Source of the DNA: Hyphomicrobiales bacterium
GTDB taxonomy: Bacteria; Pseudomonadota; Alphaproteobacteria; Rhizobiales; Rhizobiaceae
Assembly (NCBI GenBank): GCA_900470155.1
Contig: UBZT01000014.1
Location: 62,001 to 126,000 of the forward strand
Length of the DNA: 64,000 bases
Direction: 5' to 3'
Position numbers and translations under genes: made by a program. The notes beneath the pieces are model-generated. The model saw only the letters and a program-made list of their open reading frames with translations. It did no database searches and had not been told where the DNA came from. How positions within the stretch are numbered: position 1 is the first letter of the stretch; every line of letters begins with the position of its first letter. This document shows, piece by piece, positions 17,182 to 26,629 of this stretch.

Positions 17182-18087
17182 TCATGTCCTGGCCGCGACA
17201 TCCTCGGCCGTGGGAATGGAGGGCTGAGCACCCGCTTTCAGGCAGGCGAGCGAACCCGCGACGGCTGCACGACGCAAGGCAGCGTCAAAATCCAACCCCT
17301 GATCCAGGCTCGCGGCGAGATAGCCGCAGAATGTATCGCCAGCGCCGACAGTATCCACCGGCTCGATCTTCAATCCCTTCGCACGATGCAGTGCGCCCTC
17401 GTATGCGGCGACCACACCGTCACCGCCAAGCGTAACAATCAGCGTCTGTTTCGACTTGCGATGCATGTCGAGCATCAGTGCTTCTCGGGCATCCGCCGCC
17501 AGTTGCGCCGTGCCGGTCAACAATTCGAATTCCGTCTCGTTGGCAATGACGATATCGGCAAGCGCCGCCAGTGCTGCCGCTTCTGGTGTCAAAGGTGCGG
17601 TATTGAGAACGGTGCGCACGCCGCGTGCCCTAGCGGCCTTCAGCGCCGCTTCGACAGCGTCAGCCGGAACCTCGAGCTGCAGCATCAAAAGGTCCGTGGA
17701 GGAAAGAGCCGAAACGGCTGCTTCTGCCTGAGCAACGTCGACAAGACCGTTTGCACCGGCAACGACGGCAATCATGTTTTCCCCGTCGCCGCCTACCAGG
17801 ATCAGCGCAGTACCGGTCGGGCCGGCTTCATGGCGCACGCCGGAAAGATCGGCTCCGGCCTTGTCGAGAAGGTCGAGTGCCGGACCGGCAAACTCATCCT
17901 TTCCGACCGCTCCGACCATGCGCACGCTGGCACCGGCGCGCTGTGCCGCAAGCGCCTGATTGGCTCCCTTGCCGCCGGCGGCTGTCGCAAAGCCATTGCC
18001 GGAAACCGTCTCGCCTGGCTTGGGCAGCCGCGGCGTGTTGGCAACCAGATCCATGTTGATGGAGCCGAAAACGGTGATCATGCGCAT
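17182..18087 (-). CDS. rbsK: Ribokinase (PfkB family)
   Basis: A 301-aa PfkB sugar kinase that phosphorylates ribose to ribose-5-phosphate. FGSINMDLV and GGKGANQALA at the N-terminus are ribokinase signatures, and GAGDTFCGYLAASL contains the catalytic Asp. The nearby nucleoside hydrolase gives a plausible ribose source, though the two are not in an operon. An ATG six bases downstream (18081) is an alternative start. Confidence 0.88.
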   Translation of the reverse strand: MRMITVFGSINMDLVANTPRLPKPGETVSGNGFATAAGGKGANQALAAQRAGASVRMVGAVGKDEFAGPALDLLDKAGADLSGVRHEAGPTGTALILVGGDGENMIAVVAGANGLVDVAQAEAAVSALSSTDLLMLQLEVPADAVEAALKAARARGVRTVLNTAPLTPEAAALAALADIVIANETEFELLTGTAQLAADAREALMLDMHRKSKQTLIVTLGGDGVVAAYEGALHRAKGLKIEPVDTVGAGDTFCGYLAASLDQGLDFDAALRRAAVAGSLACLKAGAQPSIPTAEDVAART

Positions 18088-18123
18088 AGCCTCTCTTTTG
18101 CTACGCTCTTTTGAACCAGGCGA

Positions 18124-19347
18124 TCAGTCCTCGTCAACAACCCTGAGCTTGAGCAGGCCGGTCCGGCTCTCGACCGCCTTGGCAGGCGTCTCCTCGTCTT
18201 CGATCCGCCCGCCTGGTATCTCGAATTCCATCGCTTCGATCTTCGCGCCGCGCCGGGCGAGTTTGTCCGAGGAGGTCAGGATCTGGTCGACATCCTTTTG
18301 TGCTGCAAGGAAATGGCCCTGAAGTTTCCTTGTCCGGTCATCAAGCCGGTTGAGGTCTTCCATCAGGCGGACCACTTCGCCCTGAATCAAGTGTGCCTGC
18401 TCGCGCATGCGCTGGTCCTTCAACACCGCCTGAATCACCTGAATCGACAACATCAGCAACGACGGCGAGACGATGACCACACGCTGCTTGTGGGCCTTCT
18501 GCACGACGTTCTCGAAATTCTCGTGAATTTCGGCAAATATCGATTCTGACGGTACAAACAGGAAGGCCATGTCCTGTGTCTCACCGGCGATCAGGTATTT
18601 TTCCGAAATGTCGCGGATATGCACCTCCAGATCGCGGCGGAACTGTTGGCTCGCGATCTTCTTCTGCTCCGGCGTCTCACCGTCGCGGATCGCATTCCAG
18701 GCCTCCAGGGGAAACTTGGCATCGATCACCAATGGCGGCGAATTGTTCGGCATGCGGATCGTGCAGTCCGGCCGCATACCATTCGATAGCGTCGCCTGGA
18801 AGGTAAACGCGCCCATTGGCAACCCGTCGGCAACGATGGTCTCCATGCGCGACTGGCCAAAGGCGCCGCGGGTCTGCTTGTTCGACAGGATAGCCTGCAG
18901 GCCGACCACGTCCTTGGCAAGCGACTGGATGTTGTTCTGCGCCGCATCGATCACGGCGAGCCGTTCCTGCAGGCTTCGCAGATTGTCATGCGTCGATTTC
19001 GTCTGCTCGGTGATTGTCGTGCCAAGACGATGCGTCATGCCATCCAGCCGCTGACTGATCGATTGATTGAGTTCTGCCTGGCGACTGCCGAACACGTCGG
19101 CCATGGTTGCCAACCGCCCTTGCATTTCGGCCTGCGCCTTGAGCAACTCGCCGAGCCGGGCTTCCGCCGCCTGCTCCCTGCGAAGGGCATCTGTCTGCTG
19201 TTCGACCCGTCTACGTCCGGAACGCCAGACAATCCACACAAGCAACACCACGGGAATGGCAATCAGCGCCAGCGCGAAGCCAGTCAGCACCATGGGCGAA
19301 AGGGTGACTGAGCCGATGGTCACCGCCGGAAACTGGAATGCATTCAT
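18124..19347 (-). CDS. rmuC: DNA recombination protein RmuC homologue
   Basis: A 407-aa RmuC-family protein: an N-terminal membrane helix (MVLTGFALALIAIPVVLLVWIVW), a coiled-coil stretch rich in Gln/Glu, then the RmuC nuclease-like domain (DCTIRMPNNSPPLVIDAKFPLEAW... and DMAFLFVPSESIFAEIHE). The family limits inversions at short inverted repeats and resembles PD-(D/E)XK nucleases, but its biochemistry is not settled. It is divergent from the first globin-coupled receptor. Confidence 0.92.
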   Translation of the reverse strand: MNAFQFPAVTIGSVTLSPMVLTGFALALIAIPVVLLVWIVWRSGRRRVEQQTDALRREQAAEARLGELLKAQAEMQGRLATMADVFGSRQAELNQSISQRLDGMTHRLGTTITEQTKSTHDNLRSLQERLAVIDAAQNNIQSLAKDVVGLQAILSNKQTRGAFGQSRMETIVADGLPMGAFTFQATLSNGMRPDCTIRMPNNSPPLVIDAKFPLEAWNAIRDGETPEQKKIASQQFRRDLEVHIRDISEKYLIAGETQDMAFLFVPSESIFAEIHENFENVVQKAHKQRVVIVSPSLLMLSIQVIQAVLKDQRMREQAHLIQGEVVRLMEDLNRLDDRTRKLQGHFLAAQKDVDQILTSSDKLARRGAKIEAMEFEIPGGRIEDEETPAKAVESRTGLLKLRVVDED

Positions 19348-19633
19348 CAGCCCAGTCTAGCAGATTCGTTCTGCCGGAATAGATCAAAGAGTGAACATTC
19401 GCCCAAACCCTGCCGTCTCGACAACCACGTCGAAAATAATTTTTGCAGCCAGATTTGATGAAGCGCAATTCGATAAAACCGAAATGGCTGTTTTCCGTTC
19501 ATTTCAACAGGGCGCAACCGAAAAGCTCTAAAACAGCGTTTTCTCGGCAACCAAAAGTTTACCATTTAAGCATCTCTTGAAGTAAATACATCAGCACTCG
19601 CTGATGAAACCAAGACGAGAGCGCAGAAACATC

Positions 19634-21151
19634 ATGACGTCGAACGAAGACAATGTAGTCCTGAAGGCACGTCTTAAATTCCTCGGTCTGGACGACAAGG
19701 CACGCGACACATTGCGTCGCCTTGGACCCGTGATCCGCAAGAATGTCGGTGCCGCCCTGGATGTGTTTTACGCTCAGGTTCGCAAGACGCCAGAGACGGC
19801 TGCCTTCTTCAAGGGCGAGGACCACATTCGCAGTGCAAAGGGACGTCAGGAGCAGCATTGGGGCATCGTCGCCAATGCCGACTATAACGAAACCTATGTG
19901 CAGGGCGTCACCATGGTCGGAAAGGCCCATGCACGCATCGGGCTGGAGCCGCGCTGGTATATCGGCGGCTATGCGCTTCTGCTCGAGCAACTGGTCCACG
20001 CCGTGGTGCGGGATCGCTGGCCAAGCCGCTTCGGCAGGCAGAATGCGCCGCAGATGGCCGACGAGATTTCGGTCATCGTCAAGGCAGCACTTCTCGACAT
20101 GGATTATTCGATCTCCGTCTATCTCGATATTCTCGCCGCCGAGCGCAAGCAGGCGGAAGAAGCCCGGCTGAAGGCTGAGGCCGAGCAGGCCGTCGCCCTG
20201 GCGGCGCTTCGCAGCGTCTTGACCAAGCTCGCCTCGGGCGATCTGGCAGCACGCCTGAGCGATGATATGCCTGCAAACTTTGTCGAGATGGCCAAGGACT
20301 ACAACAGCTCGGTCGCTTCGCTGCAGGCGACGATCAGCACGGTTCGCGGCGCGGCCGAAGAGATATCTCGTTCGACCTTCGCCATTTCTTCGGCCACCAA
20401 TGATCTGGCGCAGCGAACCGAACAGCAGGCAGCCGGCCTCGAAGAGAGCACGGCAGCACTTCACGATCTGACCCAGAACGTCACTCTGACAGCGGATGGC
20501 GCCCAGAAGGCTTCAATGGTCGTCGGTGTTGCGCTGACGGAAGCGCGCGTATCCGAAGAAGTCGTGTCGCGTGCGGTCGAAGCCATGGGCGCGATCGAGA
20601 AGTCGTCCGATGGCATTTCCAAGATCATCGGCGTCATCGACGAGATTGCTTTCCAGACCAATCTCCTCGCCCTGAATGCGGGTGTAGAAGCGGCCCGCGC
20701 CGGCGAAGCCGGGCGTGGTTTTGCGGTCGTTGCCCAGGAAGTCCGTGAGCTTGCCCAGCGCTGCGCAAGTGCGGCCCGGGAAATCAAGGGTCTGATCTCG
20801 CAGAGCTCTAGCCAGGTGCAGACCGGCGTCGGCCTGGTCAACAATGCCGGCGAGGCTTTGGAGAAGATCATCATCCGCATCGGCGAGATCAACGACATCG
20901 TCTCCAAGATCGCATCGGCCGCAGCCGACCAGTCCGGCGGCCTGCGCGAGGTCAATACCTCAATCAGTTCGATGGACCAGATCACCCAGCGCAACGCGGC
21001 AATGGTCGAGGAAACCTCGGCCCAGACCGTGACGCTGAGCGACGAGGCGCAAAGACTGGTTGCCGCGCTTGAGGGCTTCAAGACGCACAGTGGCGGTCAC
21101 GTTGGCAGCCGCGATCGTGCGGACCAGGTCGCATACCGGCGGGCGGGCTGA
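19634..21151 (+). CDS. Globin-coupled chemoreceptor (HemAT-like), copy 1
   Basis: A soluble 505-aa sensor: an N-terminal protoglobin domain (about residues 1-160) with the proximal heme His at H99 in [17 protein letters not shown], a short linker with HAMP-like character, and an MCP signalling domain with [21 protein letters not shown]. There is no membrane helix and no C-terminal CheR pentapeptide. Such proteins sense O2 through heme and drive aerotaxis. The ATG at 19634 is chosen over the in-frame start at 19604. A second copy of exactly the same length follows after 103 bases. Confidence 0.93.
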   Translation: MTSNEDNVVLKARLKFLGLDDKARDTLRRLGPVIRKNVGAALDVFYAQVRKTPETAAFFKGEDHIRSAKGRQEQHWGIVANADYNETYVQGVTMVGKAHARIGLEPRWYIGGYALLLEQLVHAVVRDRWPSRFGRQNAPQMADEISVIVKAALLDMDYSISVYLDILAAERKQAEEARLKAEAEQAVALAALRSVLTKLASGDLAARLSDDMPANFVEMAKDYNSSVASLQATISTVRGAAEEISRSTFAISSATNDLAQRTEQQAAGLEESTAALHDLTQNVTLTADGAQKASMVVGVALTEARVSEEVVSRAVEAMGAIEKSSDGISKIIGVIDEIAFQTNLLALNAGVEAARAGEAGRGFAVVAQEVRELAQRCASAAREIKGLISQSSSQVQTGVGLVNNAGEALEKIIIRIGEINDIVSKIASAAADQSGGLREVNTSISSMDQITQRNAAMVEETSAQTVTLSDEAQRLVAALEGFKTHSGGHVGSRDRADQVAYRRAG

Positions 21152-21254
21152 GGTCAAGTCTCTGAGCGGTCGTTTAGTCTCTGTTTAGGATAACCATGGC
21201 AGGTGTAACGACAATCCGGGACCACCGGCACATCCAACGCCTCCTGATGGAAAC

Positions 21255-22772
21255 ATGACCCAGAATCCAAATGCCGATCTGACCGAACGCCTCGACTTTC
21301 TCGAAATCGATGACAAGACCCGGGCGACGCTCAGCGAGTTGCGCCCGACCATCAACGACACCATCGGCGGCGCGCTGGATAAATTTTACGCCAAGATCGG
21401 GCGCACGGCGAAACTCTCCGGCTTCTTCAGCGGCAAGTCGCACATGGCTTCCGCCAAGAATGCCCAGATGGCCCATTGGGACAAGTTGGCCAAGGGTGGC
21501 TTCGACGCGGACTATGTCAAAGGCGTAACATCGGTCGGCAAGACACATGCGCGCATCGGCCTTGAGCCGCGCTGGTATATCGGTGGCTACTCCATGCTGG
21601 TCGGCGAACTCGCCGCCGGCATCCTGGTCAAGCACTGGCCTTTCCCGTTCGGCAAGCAGCATGCCCACGCCCTGGCCGACAAGCTCAAAGCTGTGGTCAA
21701 GGCAGCGATGCTGGACATGGACTATTCGATCTCCGTCTATCTGCAGGAACTGGATGCACGGCGCGTGCAGCTTGAGGAGGAACGGCAACGTTTCGAAGCA
21801 GACCAGGCCATCGCCATGGAACATTTGCGCAAAGGTCTGGAGGCTCTGGCACAGGGCGATTTCGAAGCCCGCATGACCAGCGACCTGCCGCAGAATTTCA
21901 AGGAAATGGCCGGCTTCTACAATGACACGGTCGACCGGCTGAACACGTCGTTTGCCGCGATCCGCCGCGCATCGGATGAGATCCTCGATGGCACCGAGAC
22001 CATCGCCCATGCCTCGGGCGAATTGGCCAACCGGACAGCCAGACAGGCAACCGGCGTACAGCAAAGCTCGACGGCTCTGCAGCAGCTCTCGGTGAGCGTC
22101 AGCCAGACGGCCGCCAACGCGGAACGCGCTTCAATGACCGTTCGCGAAACCCAACACCAGGCACAATCTTCCGGAGACGTCGTTTCGCGTGCCGTGTCCG
22201 CCATGGGTGCGATCGAAAAATCCTCGACGGAAATCTCCAAGATCATTGGCGTCATCGACGAGATTGCCTTCCAGACCAACCTTCTGGCGCTGAATGCCGG
22301 CGTCGAGGCAGCCCGTGCCGGTGAAGCCGGCAAGGGTTTTGCTGTCGTGGCGCAGGAAGTCCGTCAGCTTGCCCAGCGCAGCGCCGATGCTGCCAAGGCC
22401 ATCAAACAGCTGATCTCGCAGAGCTCCAATCAGGTCAAGGAGGGTGTCAGCCTCGTCTCGGGCACCGGTGATGCCTTGACCGACATCATCACCCGTATTG
22501 ATGCGATCAATGCGTTTGTCTCCGACATTGCGACTGCCGCCAAGGACCAGGCCATGGGCCTGAACGAGGTCAATCAGGCGACCCGCAACATGGATCATCT
22601 GACCCATGAAAACAGCGATATGGTCGAGCAGACATCGGAAGAAACGCGCCGTCTTCGCGCCGAAGTGGCCGGGCTGGTCGAATTGCTGAGCCATATCCGC
22701 ACCCGCTCGACCGAGCATTCTGCGGCAAAGCCCCGTGCTTCTTCCCTGCGATCTGGCCGCCGAGCCGCTTGA
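21255..22772 (+). CDS. Globin-coupled chemoreceptor (HemAT-like), copy 2
   Basis: The tandem partner of the preceding receptor, also 505 aa. The protoglobin domain keeps the proximal His (H98, in [17 protein letters not shown]) and [17 protein letters not shown] where copy 1 has FYAQVRKTPETAAFFKG. The signalling tip [21 protein letters not shown] is identical. The globin, linker and C-terminal tail have diverged, so the pair may differ in O2 affinity or in ligand. No membrane segment and no tethering pentapeptide are seen. Confidence 0.93.
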   Translation: MTQNPNADLTERLDFLEIDDKTRATLSELRPTINDTIGGALDKFYAKIGRTAKLSGFFSGKSHMASAKNAQMAHWDKLAKGGFDADYVKGVTSVGKTHARIGLEPRWYIGGYSMLVGELAAGILVKHWPFPFGKQHAHALADKLKAVVKAAMLDMDYSISVYLQELDARRVQLEEERQRFEADQAIAMEHLRKGLEALAQGDFEARMTSDLPQNFKEMAGFYNDTVDRLNTSFAAIRRASDEILDGTETIAHASGELANRTARQATGVQQSSTALQQLSVSVSQTAANAERASMTVRETQHQAQSSGDVVSRAVSAMGAIEKSSTEISKIIGVIDEIAFQTNLLALNAGVEAARAGEAGKGFAVVAQEVRQLAQRSADAAKAIKQLISQSSNQVKEGVSLVSGTGDALTDIITRIDAINAFVSDIATAAKDQAMGLNEVNQATRNMDHLTHENSDMVEQTSEETRRLRAEVAGLVELLSHIRTRSTEHSAAKPRASSLRSGRRAA

Positions 22773-22780
22773 GACACAGA

Positions 22781-22820
22781 AAACGGAGCGAAATCGTGCG
22801 TTTTTCGATTTCCTCCGTTT
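22781..22820 (+). terminator. Long hairpin after the second globin receptor
   Basis: Bases 22781-22796 pair with 22806-22820 in a stem of about 15 bp with a single bulged base, around a loop TGCGTTTTT. It lies between the receptor stop and the def start. The downstream T run is short, so termination may be partial. Confidence 0.65.
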
Positions 22821-22843
22821 CGATCTTGCGCTAAGGGAGGCCC

Positions 22844-23356
22844 ATGACGATAAAGCCTCTCATCATCCTCCCCGATCCCCTGCTGCGTCAGGTGTCCCAG
22901 CCCATTGAACGGGTGGATGCCGATATCCGCAAGTTGGCCGAAGACATGCTTGAAACCATGTATGAGGCGCCAGGGATCGGCCTTGCCGCCATCCAGGTTG
23001 GCGTTGCTCGCCGCATGTTGGTCATCGATATCTCCAAGGAAGGCGACGAGCGCGAGCCTCTTGTTTTCATCAACCCGGAGATTGTCCGTTCATCCGACGA
23101 GTACTCGGTCTATGAAGAGGGTTGCCTCTCGATACCCGACTATTATGCCGAGGTTGAGCGACCTGCCTCAATCACGGTGAAGTCCCTCGACCGTGAGGGC
23201 CGCGAACATCTGACCGAAGCCGACGGCCTGCTGGCCACCTGCCTGCAGCATGAGATCGACCATCTCAACGGTGTGCTGTTCATCGACCACATCTCCCGCC
23301 TGAAGCGCGAGATGGTGATCAAGAAATTCACCAAGGCCTCCAAGTCGAAGCTTTGA
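22844..23356 (+). CDS. def: Peptide deformylase
   Basis: Def (170 aa) removes the formyl group from nascent proteins. All three metal motifs are visible: [18 protein letters not shown] with ligand Cys94, and HEIDH with His136, catalytic Glu137 and His140. It is grouped with fmt, which adds the formyl group to initiator tRNA, and truA. GGGAGG sits 5 bases before the ATG. Confidence 0.97.
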   Translation: MTIKPLIILPDPLLRQVSQPIERVDADIRKLAEDMLETMYEAPGIGLAAIQVGVARRMLVIDISKEGDEREPLVFINPEIVRSSDEYSVYEEGCLSIPDYYAEVERPASITVKSLDREGREHLTEADGLLATCLQHEIDHLNGVLFIDHISRLKREMVIKKFTKASKSKL

Positions 23357-23362
23357 TCCCGC

Positions 23363-23381
23363 CGCGCCCTTTGTGGGCGCG
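23363..23381 (+). terminator. GC-rich hairpin in the def-fmt gap
   Basis: CGCGCCC (23363-23369), loop TTTGT, GGGCGCG (23375-23381). It lies inside the def-fmt-truA cluster and lacks a real T run, so it is more likely an attenuating or mRNA-stabilising hairpin than a full terminator. Confidence 0.45.
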
Positions 23382-23411
23382 CGCTTCTTCCGGTTATGAA
23401 GGCGAGACGCC

Positions 23412-24356
23412 ATGTCACTTCGCATCATCTTCATGGGAACGCCGGATTTTTCCGTACCGACCCTCAAGGCATTGGCCGAAGCCGGCCATGAGATTGCGGC
23501 CGTCTATACCCAGCCGCCGCGTCCCGGTGGCCGCCGTGGCCTCGACCTGCAGAAATCTCCGGTCCACCAGGCGGCCGAGGAACTCGGTCTGCCGGTCTTC
23601 CATCCGGTCAATTTCCGCGACCCTGCCGACCGCGATCAATTCGTCGCCCTGAAGGCCGATGTCGCGGTGGTGGTTGCTTATGGCCTGCTGCTGCCGGAGG
23701 CAATTCTGAATGGCACGCGGCTCGGTGCCTACAATGGTCATGCTTCGCTTTTGCCGCGCTGGCGAGGGGCAGCTCCGATCCAGCGGGCAATCATGGCCGG
23801 CGATCGACAGACCGGCATGATGGTGATGAAGATGGACAAGGGGCTCGACACCGGCCCTGTCGCACGCACGGAAGTGGTCGACATCGAGCCGAATATGACG
23901 GCCGGTGAATTGCACGATCGCCTGAGTGCTGTTGGCGCCGCAACCATGGTCGATGCCATGGCGGCACTCGAAACCGGCACGTTGACAACAATCGCGCAGC
24001 CGGAAGAGGGCGTGCTTTACGCCGCCAAGATCGACAAGGGCGAAACCCGTGTCGATTTCTCGAGATCAGCGGCGGAGGTTCACAACCATATCCGCGGGCT
24101 CGCGCCGTTTCCCGGCGCCTGGACCGAGATTTTGATCAACGGCAAGCCGGAGCGCGTCAAGCTGCTTGCATCCCAAGTGTCTGACACCGGGAGCGCGGGT
24201 ACTGCACCGGGCACAGTACTTGACGAACATCTGGCCGTCGCCTGCGGTTCGGGCGCCGTCCGTCTGGTCCGTCTGCAGAAGGCTGGCGGCAAACCGTTGT
24301 CAGTCGAGGATTTCCTGCGCGGAACGCCATTGCCGCCGGGCACGGTGATTGCCTGA
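23412..24356 (+). CDS. fmt: Methionyl-tRNA formyltransferase
   Basis: Fmt (314 aa) formylates Met-tRNAi using 10-formyl-THF. It shows the [12 protein letters not shown] start, the [16 protein letters not shown] catalytic segment and a C-terminal OB-like domain ([28 protein letters not shown]). It overlaps truA by one base (TGATG), indicating an operon def-fmt-truA. Confidence 0.97.
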   Translation: MSLRIIFMGTPDFSVPTLKALAEAGHEIAAVYTQPPRPGGRRGLDLQKSPVHQAAEELGLPVFHPVNFRDPADRDQFVALKADVAVVVAYGLLLPEAILNGTRLGAYNGHASLLPRWRGAAPIQRAIMAGDRQTGMMVMKMDKGLDTGPVARTEVVDIEPNMTAGELHDRLSAVGAATMVDAMAALETGTLTTIAQPEEGVLYAAKIDKGETRVDFSRSAAEVHNHIRGLAPFPGAWTEILINGKPERVKLLASQVSDTGSAGTAPGTVLDEHLAVACGSGAVRLVRLQKAGGKPLSVEDFLRGTPLPPGTVIA

Positions 24357-25111
24357 TGCCGCGTTTTCGCTTGTGTGTCGAATACGATGGCAGTCCCTAT
24401 GTTGGCTGGCAGCGCCAGGACAATGGACCATCGGTTCAGGGCGCGTTGGAAAAAGCCATTCTTGCCTTGAGCGGCGAGGCGGTGGTGATCCGTGGCGCCG
24501 GCCGCACCGATTCCGGTGTCCATGCCATGGGCCAGGTCGTGCATGCCGATCTGTCGCGCGATTGGGTGCCAGACAAGCTGCGCAACGCGTTGAACGCTCA
24601 TCTTGGAATGGCTGGAGAAAGCGTCGCCGTCATCGAGGTCCGGGCTGCTCCGGATGATTTCGATGCCCGTTTCTCGGCCCTGCGCCGTCATTATCTTTAC
24701 CGCATCATTTCACGGCCCGCACGACTGGCCCTGGAAGCGCAGCGCGCCTGGTGGGTCCCCAAGCCACTCGACCATCTTGCCATGCACGAGGCGGCCCAGC
24801 AGTTGGTCGGCCATCACGACTTCACCACCTTTCGCTCGACCCATTGCCAGGCCAAGAGCCCGGTTCGGACGCTGGATCGGCTCGATGTAACCCGTACGGG
24901 CAATCTGATCGAGATCCGGGCAACGGCCCAGAGTTTCTTGCACAATCAGATCCGTTCCTTTGCCGGCACGCTCAAGCTTGCCGGCGAGGGCAAGATGTCG
25001 CCGGCTGACGTTCGGGCTGCATTGGATGCCCGTGATCGATCCGCCTGCGGACCAGTAGCCCCGCCCGACGGCTTGTTCTTCATGAAGGTCGACTATCCGG
25101 GCGACGAGTGA
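24356..25111 (+). CDS. truA: tRNA pseudouridine(38-40) synthase
   Basis: TruA (251 aa) makes pseudouridine at positions 38-40 of the tRNA anticodon arm. The catalytic Asp52 is in [12 protein letters not shown]; the start [19 protein letters not shown] and the FLHNQIRS motif are typical. Its start overlaps the fmt stop. The gene ends 94 bases before the arsC remnant. Confidence 0.96.
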   Translation: MPRFRLCVEYDGSPYVGWQRQDNGPSVQGALEKAILALSGEAVVIRGAGRTDSGVHAMGQVVHADLSRDWVPDKLRNALNAHLGMAGESVAVIEVRAAPDDFDARFSALRRHYLYRIISRPARLALEAQRAWWVPKPLDHLAMHEAAQQLVGHHDFTTFRSTHCQAKSPVRTLDRLDVTRTGNLIEIRATAQSFLHNQIRSFAGTLKLAGEGKMSPADVRAALDARDRSACGPVAPPDGLFFMKVDYPGDE

Positions 25112-25163
25112 TGCGTCTGCTTATCGCATTGCGTATCTCGGCCTTGTCATCCAGCGTCAAATA

Positions 25164-25197
25164 AAATATCCATATTTCTGTAATTCCGGAAATGTGG
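25164..25197. promoter_or_regulatory. Candidate ars promoter/operator palindromes
   Basis: AAATAT-CC-ATATTT (25164-25177) is a perfect inverted repeat with 6-bp arms. A second, imperfect repeat pairs 25170-25179 with 25188-25197 (8 of 10). This is an AT-rich island 9-42 bases upstream of the arsC remnant start and looks like an ArsR-type operator region. No arsR gene is in the window, so any regulator would be encoded elsewhere. Confidence 0.45.
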
Positions 25198-25205
25198 AGA
25201 GAATT

Positions 25206-25298
25206 ATGCCGGTGACCAACGATCACAACCCTGCCTGCGGCACGTCGCGCAACACGCTGGATGGCAAAGTCGTTCAGTCTGTCGGTGTTGCCCGATGA
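25206..25298 (+). pseudogene. Internally deleted arsenate reductase (arsC) remnant
   Basis: A 30-codon open frame with the sequence [12 protein letters not shown] at residues 7-18. This is the active-site signature of glutaredoxin-dependent ArsC enzymes, which normally begin with [17 protein letters not shown]. After it come only 12 residues ([12 protein letters not shown]) that resemble the ArsC C-terminal tail, so roughly the central 100 residues are missing. The catalytic Cys is at position 11. The stop overlaps the arsH start as ATGA, so the operon coupling survived. It is too short for the ArsC fold. It may still be translated as a leader that couples to arsH. Confidence 0.8.
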
Positions 25299-26029
25299 GC
25301 GAGGAGACGCAGCGCGCGGGCCACGACACGCCTAGCATCGATGATGCACAATTCCGCCTGGTCGATGACCTTCGCTTGCATCAGCCGGAACGCATGACTC
25401 ATCCGCCACGCATCCTCATTCTCTATGGCTCGCTGCGCAAGGTCTCTTATTCAAGGCTTCTGGCTGAGGAAGCGGGGCGCATCCTGAAGCGTTATGGCTG
25501 CGAGGTCAGGGTCTTCGATCCGAGCGGATTGCCGCTTGCCGATGCCGTTGAACCAGCACATCCCAAGGTGCAGGAACTGCGCGAACTGTCGCTTTGGTCG
25601 GAGGGACAGGTCTGGTCCTCGCCGGAGCGCCATGGCGCGATGACCGGCCTTATGAAGACCCAGATCGACTGGTTGCCGCTGTCCATGGGCGCGGTGCGTC
25701 CGACGCAGGGGCGTACGCTTGCCTTGATGCAGGTGAGCGGTGGATCTCAGAGTTTCAACAGTCTCAACCAGATGCGCGTGCTTGGCCGATGGATGCGCAT
25801 GTTCACCATTCCGAACCAATCCTCTGTTCCGAAAGCTTTCACGGAATTTGATGCCGATGGCCGAATGAAGCCGTCCGCCTACTATGAGCGGGTTGTTGAT
25901 GTGATGGAGGAACTGGTCAAGTTTACGCTGTTGTTGCGTGAGCGCTCCGACTATCTGGTCGAACGCTATTCGGAAAGGGTCGAAACGGCAGCCGAACTGT
26001 CGAAACGCGTCAACCAGACGTCGATCTGA
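25295..26029 (+). CDS. arsH: Arsenical resistance NADPH-dependent flavoprotein ArsH
   Basis: ArsH (244 aa) is an FMN-dependent NADPH oxidoreductase that oxidises trivalent organoarsenicals and protects against oxidative stress. The flavodoxin-like core is seen in [23 protein letters not shown] and in the loop region [14 protein letters not shown]...[19 protein letters not shown]. The start ATG overlaps the stop of the arsC remnant. No arsR, acr3 or arsB is in the window, so this is a reduced ars locus in a core-gene setting. Confidence 0.9.
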   Translation: MSEETQRAGHDTPSIDDAQFRLVDDLRLHQPERMTHPPRILILYGSLRKVSYSRLLAEEAGRILKRYGCEVRVFDPSGLPLADAVEPAHPKVQELRELSLWSEGQVWSSPERHGAMTGLMKTQIDWLPLSMGAVRPTQGRTLALMQVSGGSQSFNSLNQMRVLGRWMRMFTIPNQSSVPKAFTEFDADGRMKPSAYYERVVDVMEELVKFTLLLRERSDYLVERYSERVETAAELSKRVNQTSI

Positions 26030-26032
26030 GCC

Positions 26033-26629
26033 TCAGCCGGGATAGACCCCGAGATAACGTTCCAGCATCTCGGCAATCAGCATGGAGGGCACGAGAAGCA
26101 CCATGGTCACCGTTGCCACGCTCAGAATGTGATCGCCGATGATCATCTGGAGGATGCGAAAAAGCACCACGATCAGGGTCAGCATCAGCAGGAACCACAG
26201 TAGGGCGATCAATCCGCTCAGGGCTGGAATCAGCATCATCACGAGGACAAGCACGGCATAGGAAAACGAAACCGGCAGTGAAAGCCAATTGGCCACCACC
26301 ACGATGGGGGCGAATTTTTCCCCGATACCGATCATCCAGCACAATATGCCGACCAGGATGATGGGCAGGACCCAGTTCATCGCTTCAACCATCATCAGCC
26401 GGAAATAGAAGAGGCCGCCAACGCTTGCGCCTTCCGGCAGTGTGCCGGAAAACAACATCCGCCACCAGATGAACGACACAACGATGGCGGGCAGGGCCCA
26501 GCCGATCGCCCAAAAGGATCGCAGGGCGCCACGGTCCGAGAGATCGAGATAGGTGAAGCCGGCCGCGTCCCTCTTGAACAGCAACCAGAGCCCCATCAGA
26601 TAGAACTCGACCTCTTTAAGTGTCGGCAT
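26033..26629 (-). CDS. Conserved membrane protein of unknown function (DUF/YIP1-like)
   Basis: A 198-aa hydrophobic protein with about five membrane segments, for example AIGWALPAIVVSFIWW, WVLPIILVGILCWMIGIG, FSYAVLVLVMMLIPAL, LIALLWFLLMLTLIVVLF and SVATVTMVLLVPSML. I do not recognise a catalytic motif. A rhizobial protein of this kind is regularly found immediately downstream of dapE. The ATG at 26629 overlaps the dapE 3' end by 14 bases, which implies translational coupling. An in-frame ATG at 26647 is an alternative start. Confidence 0.7.
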   Translation of the reverse strand: MPTLKEVEFYLMGLWLLFKRDAAGFTYLDLSDRGALRSFWAIGWALPAIVVSFIWWRMLFSGTLPEGASVGGLFYFRLMMVEAMNWVLPIILVGILCWMIGIGEKFAPIVVVANWLSLPVSFSYAVLVLVMMLIPALSGLIALLWFLLMLTLIVVLFRILQMIIGDHILSVATVTMVLLVPSMLIAEMLERYLGVYPG

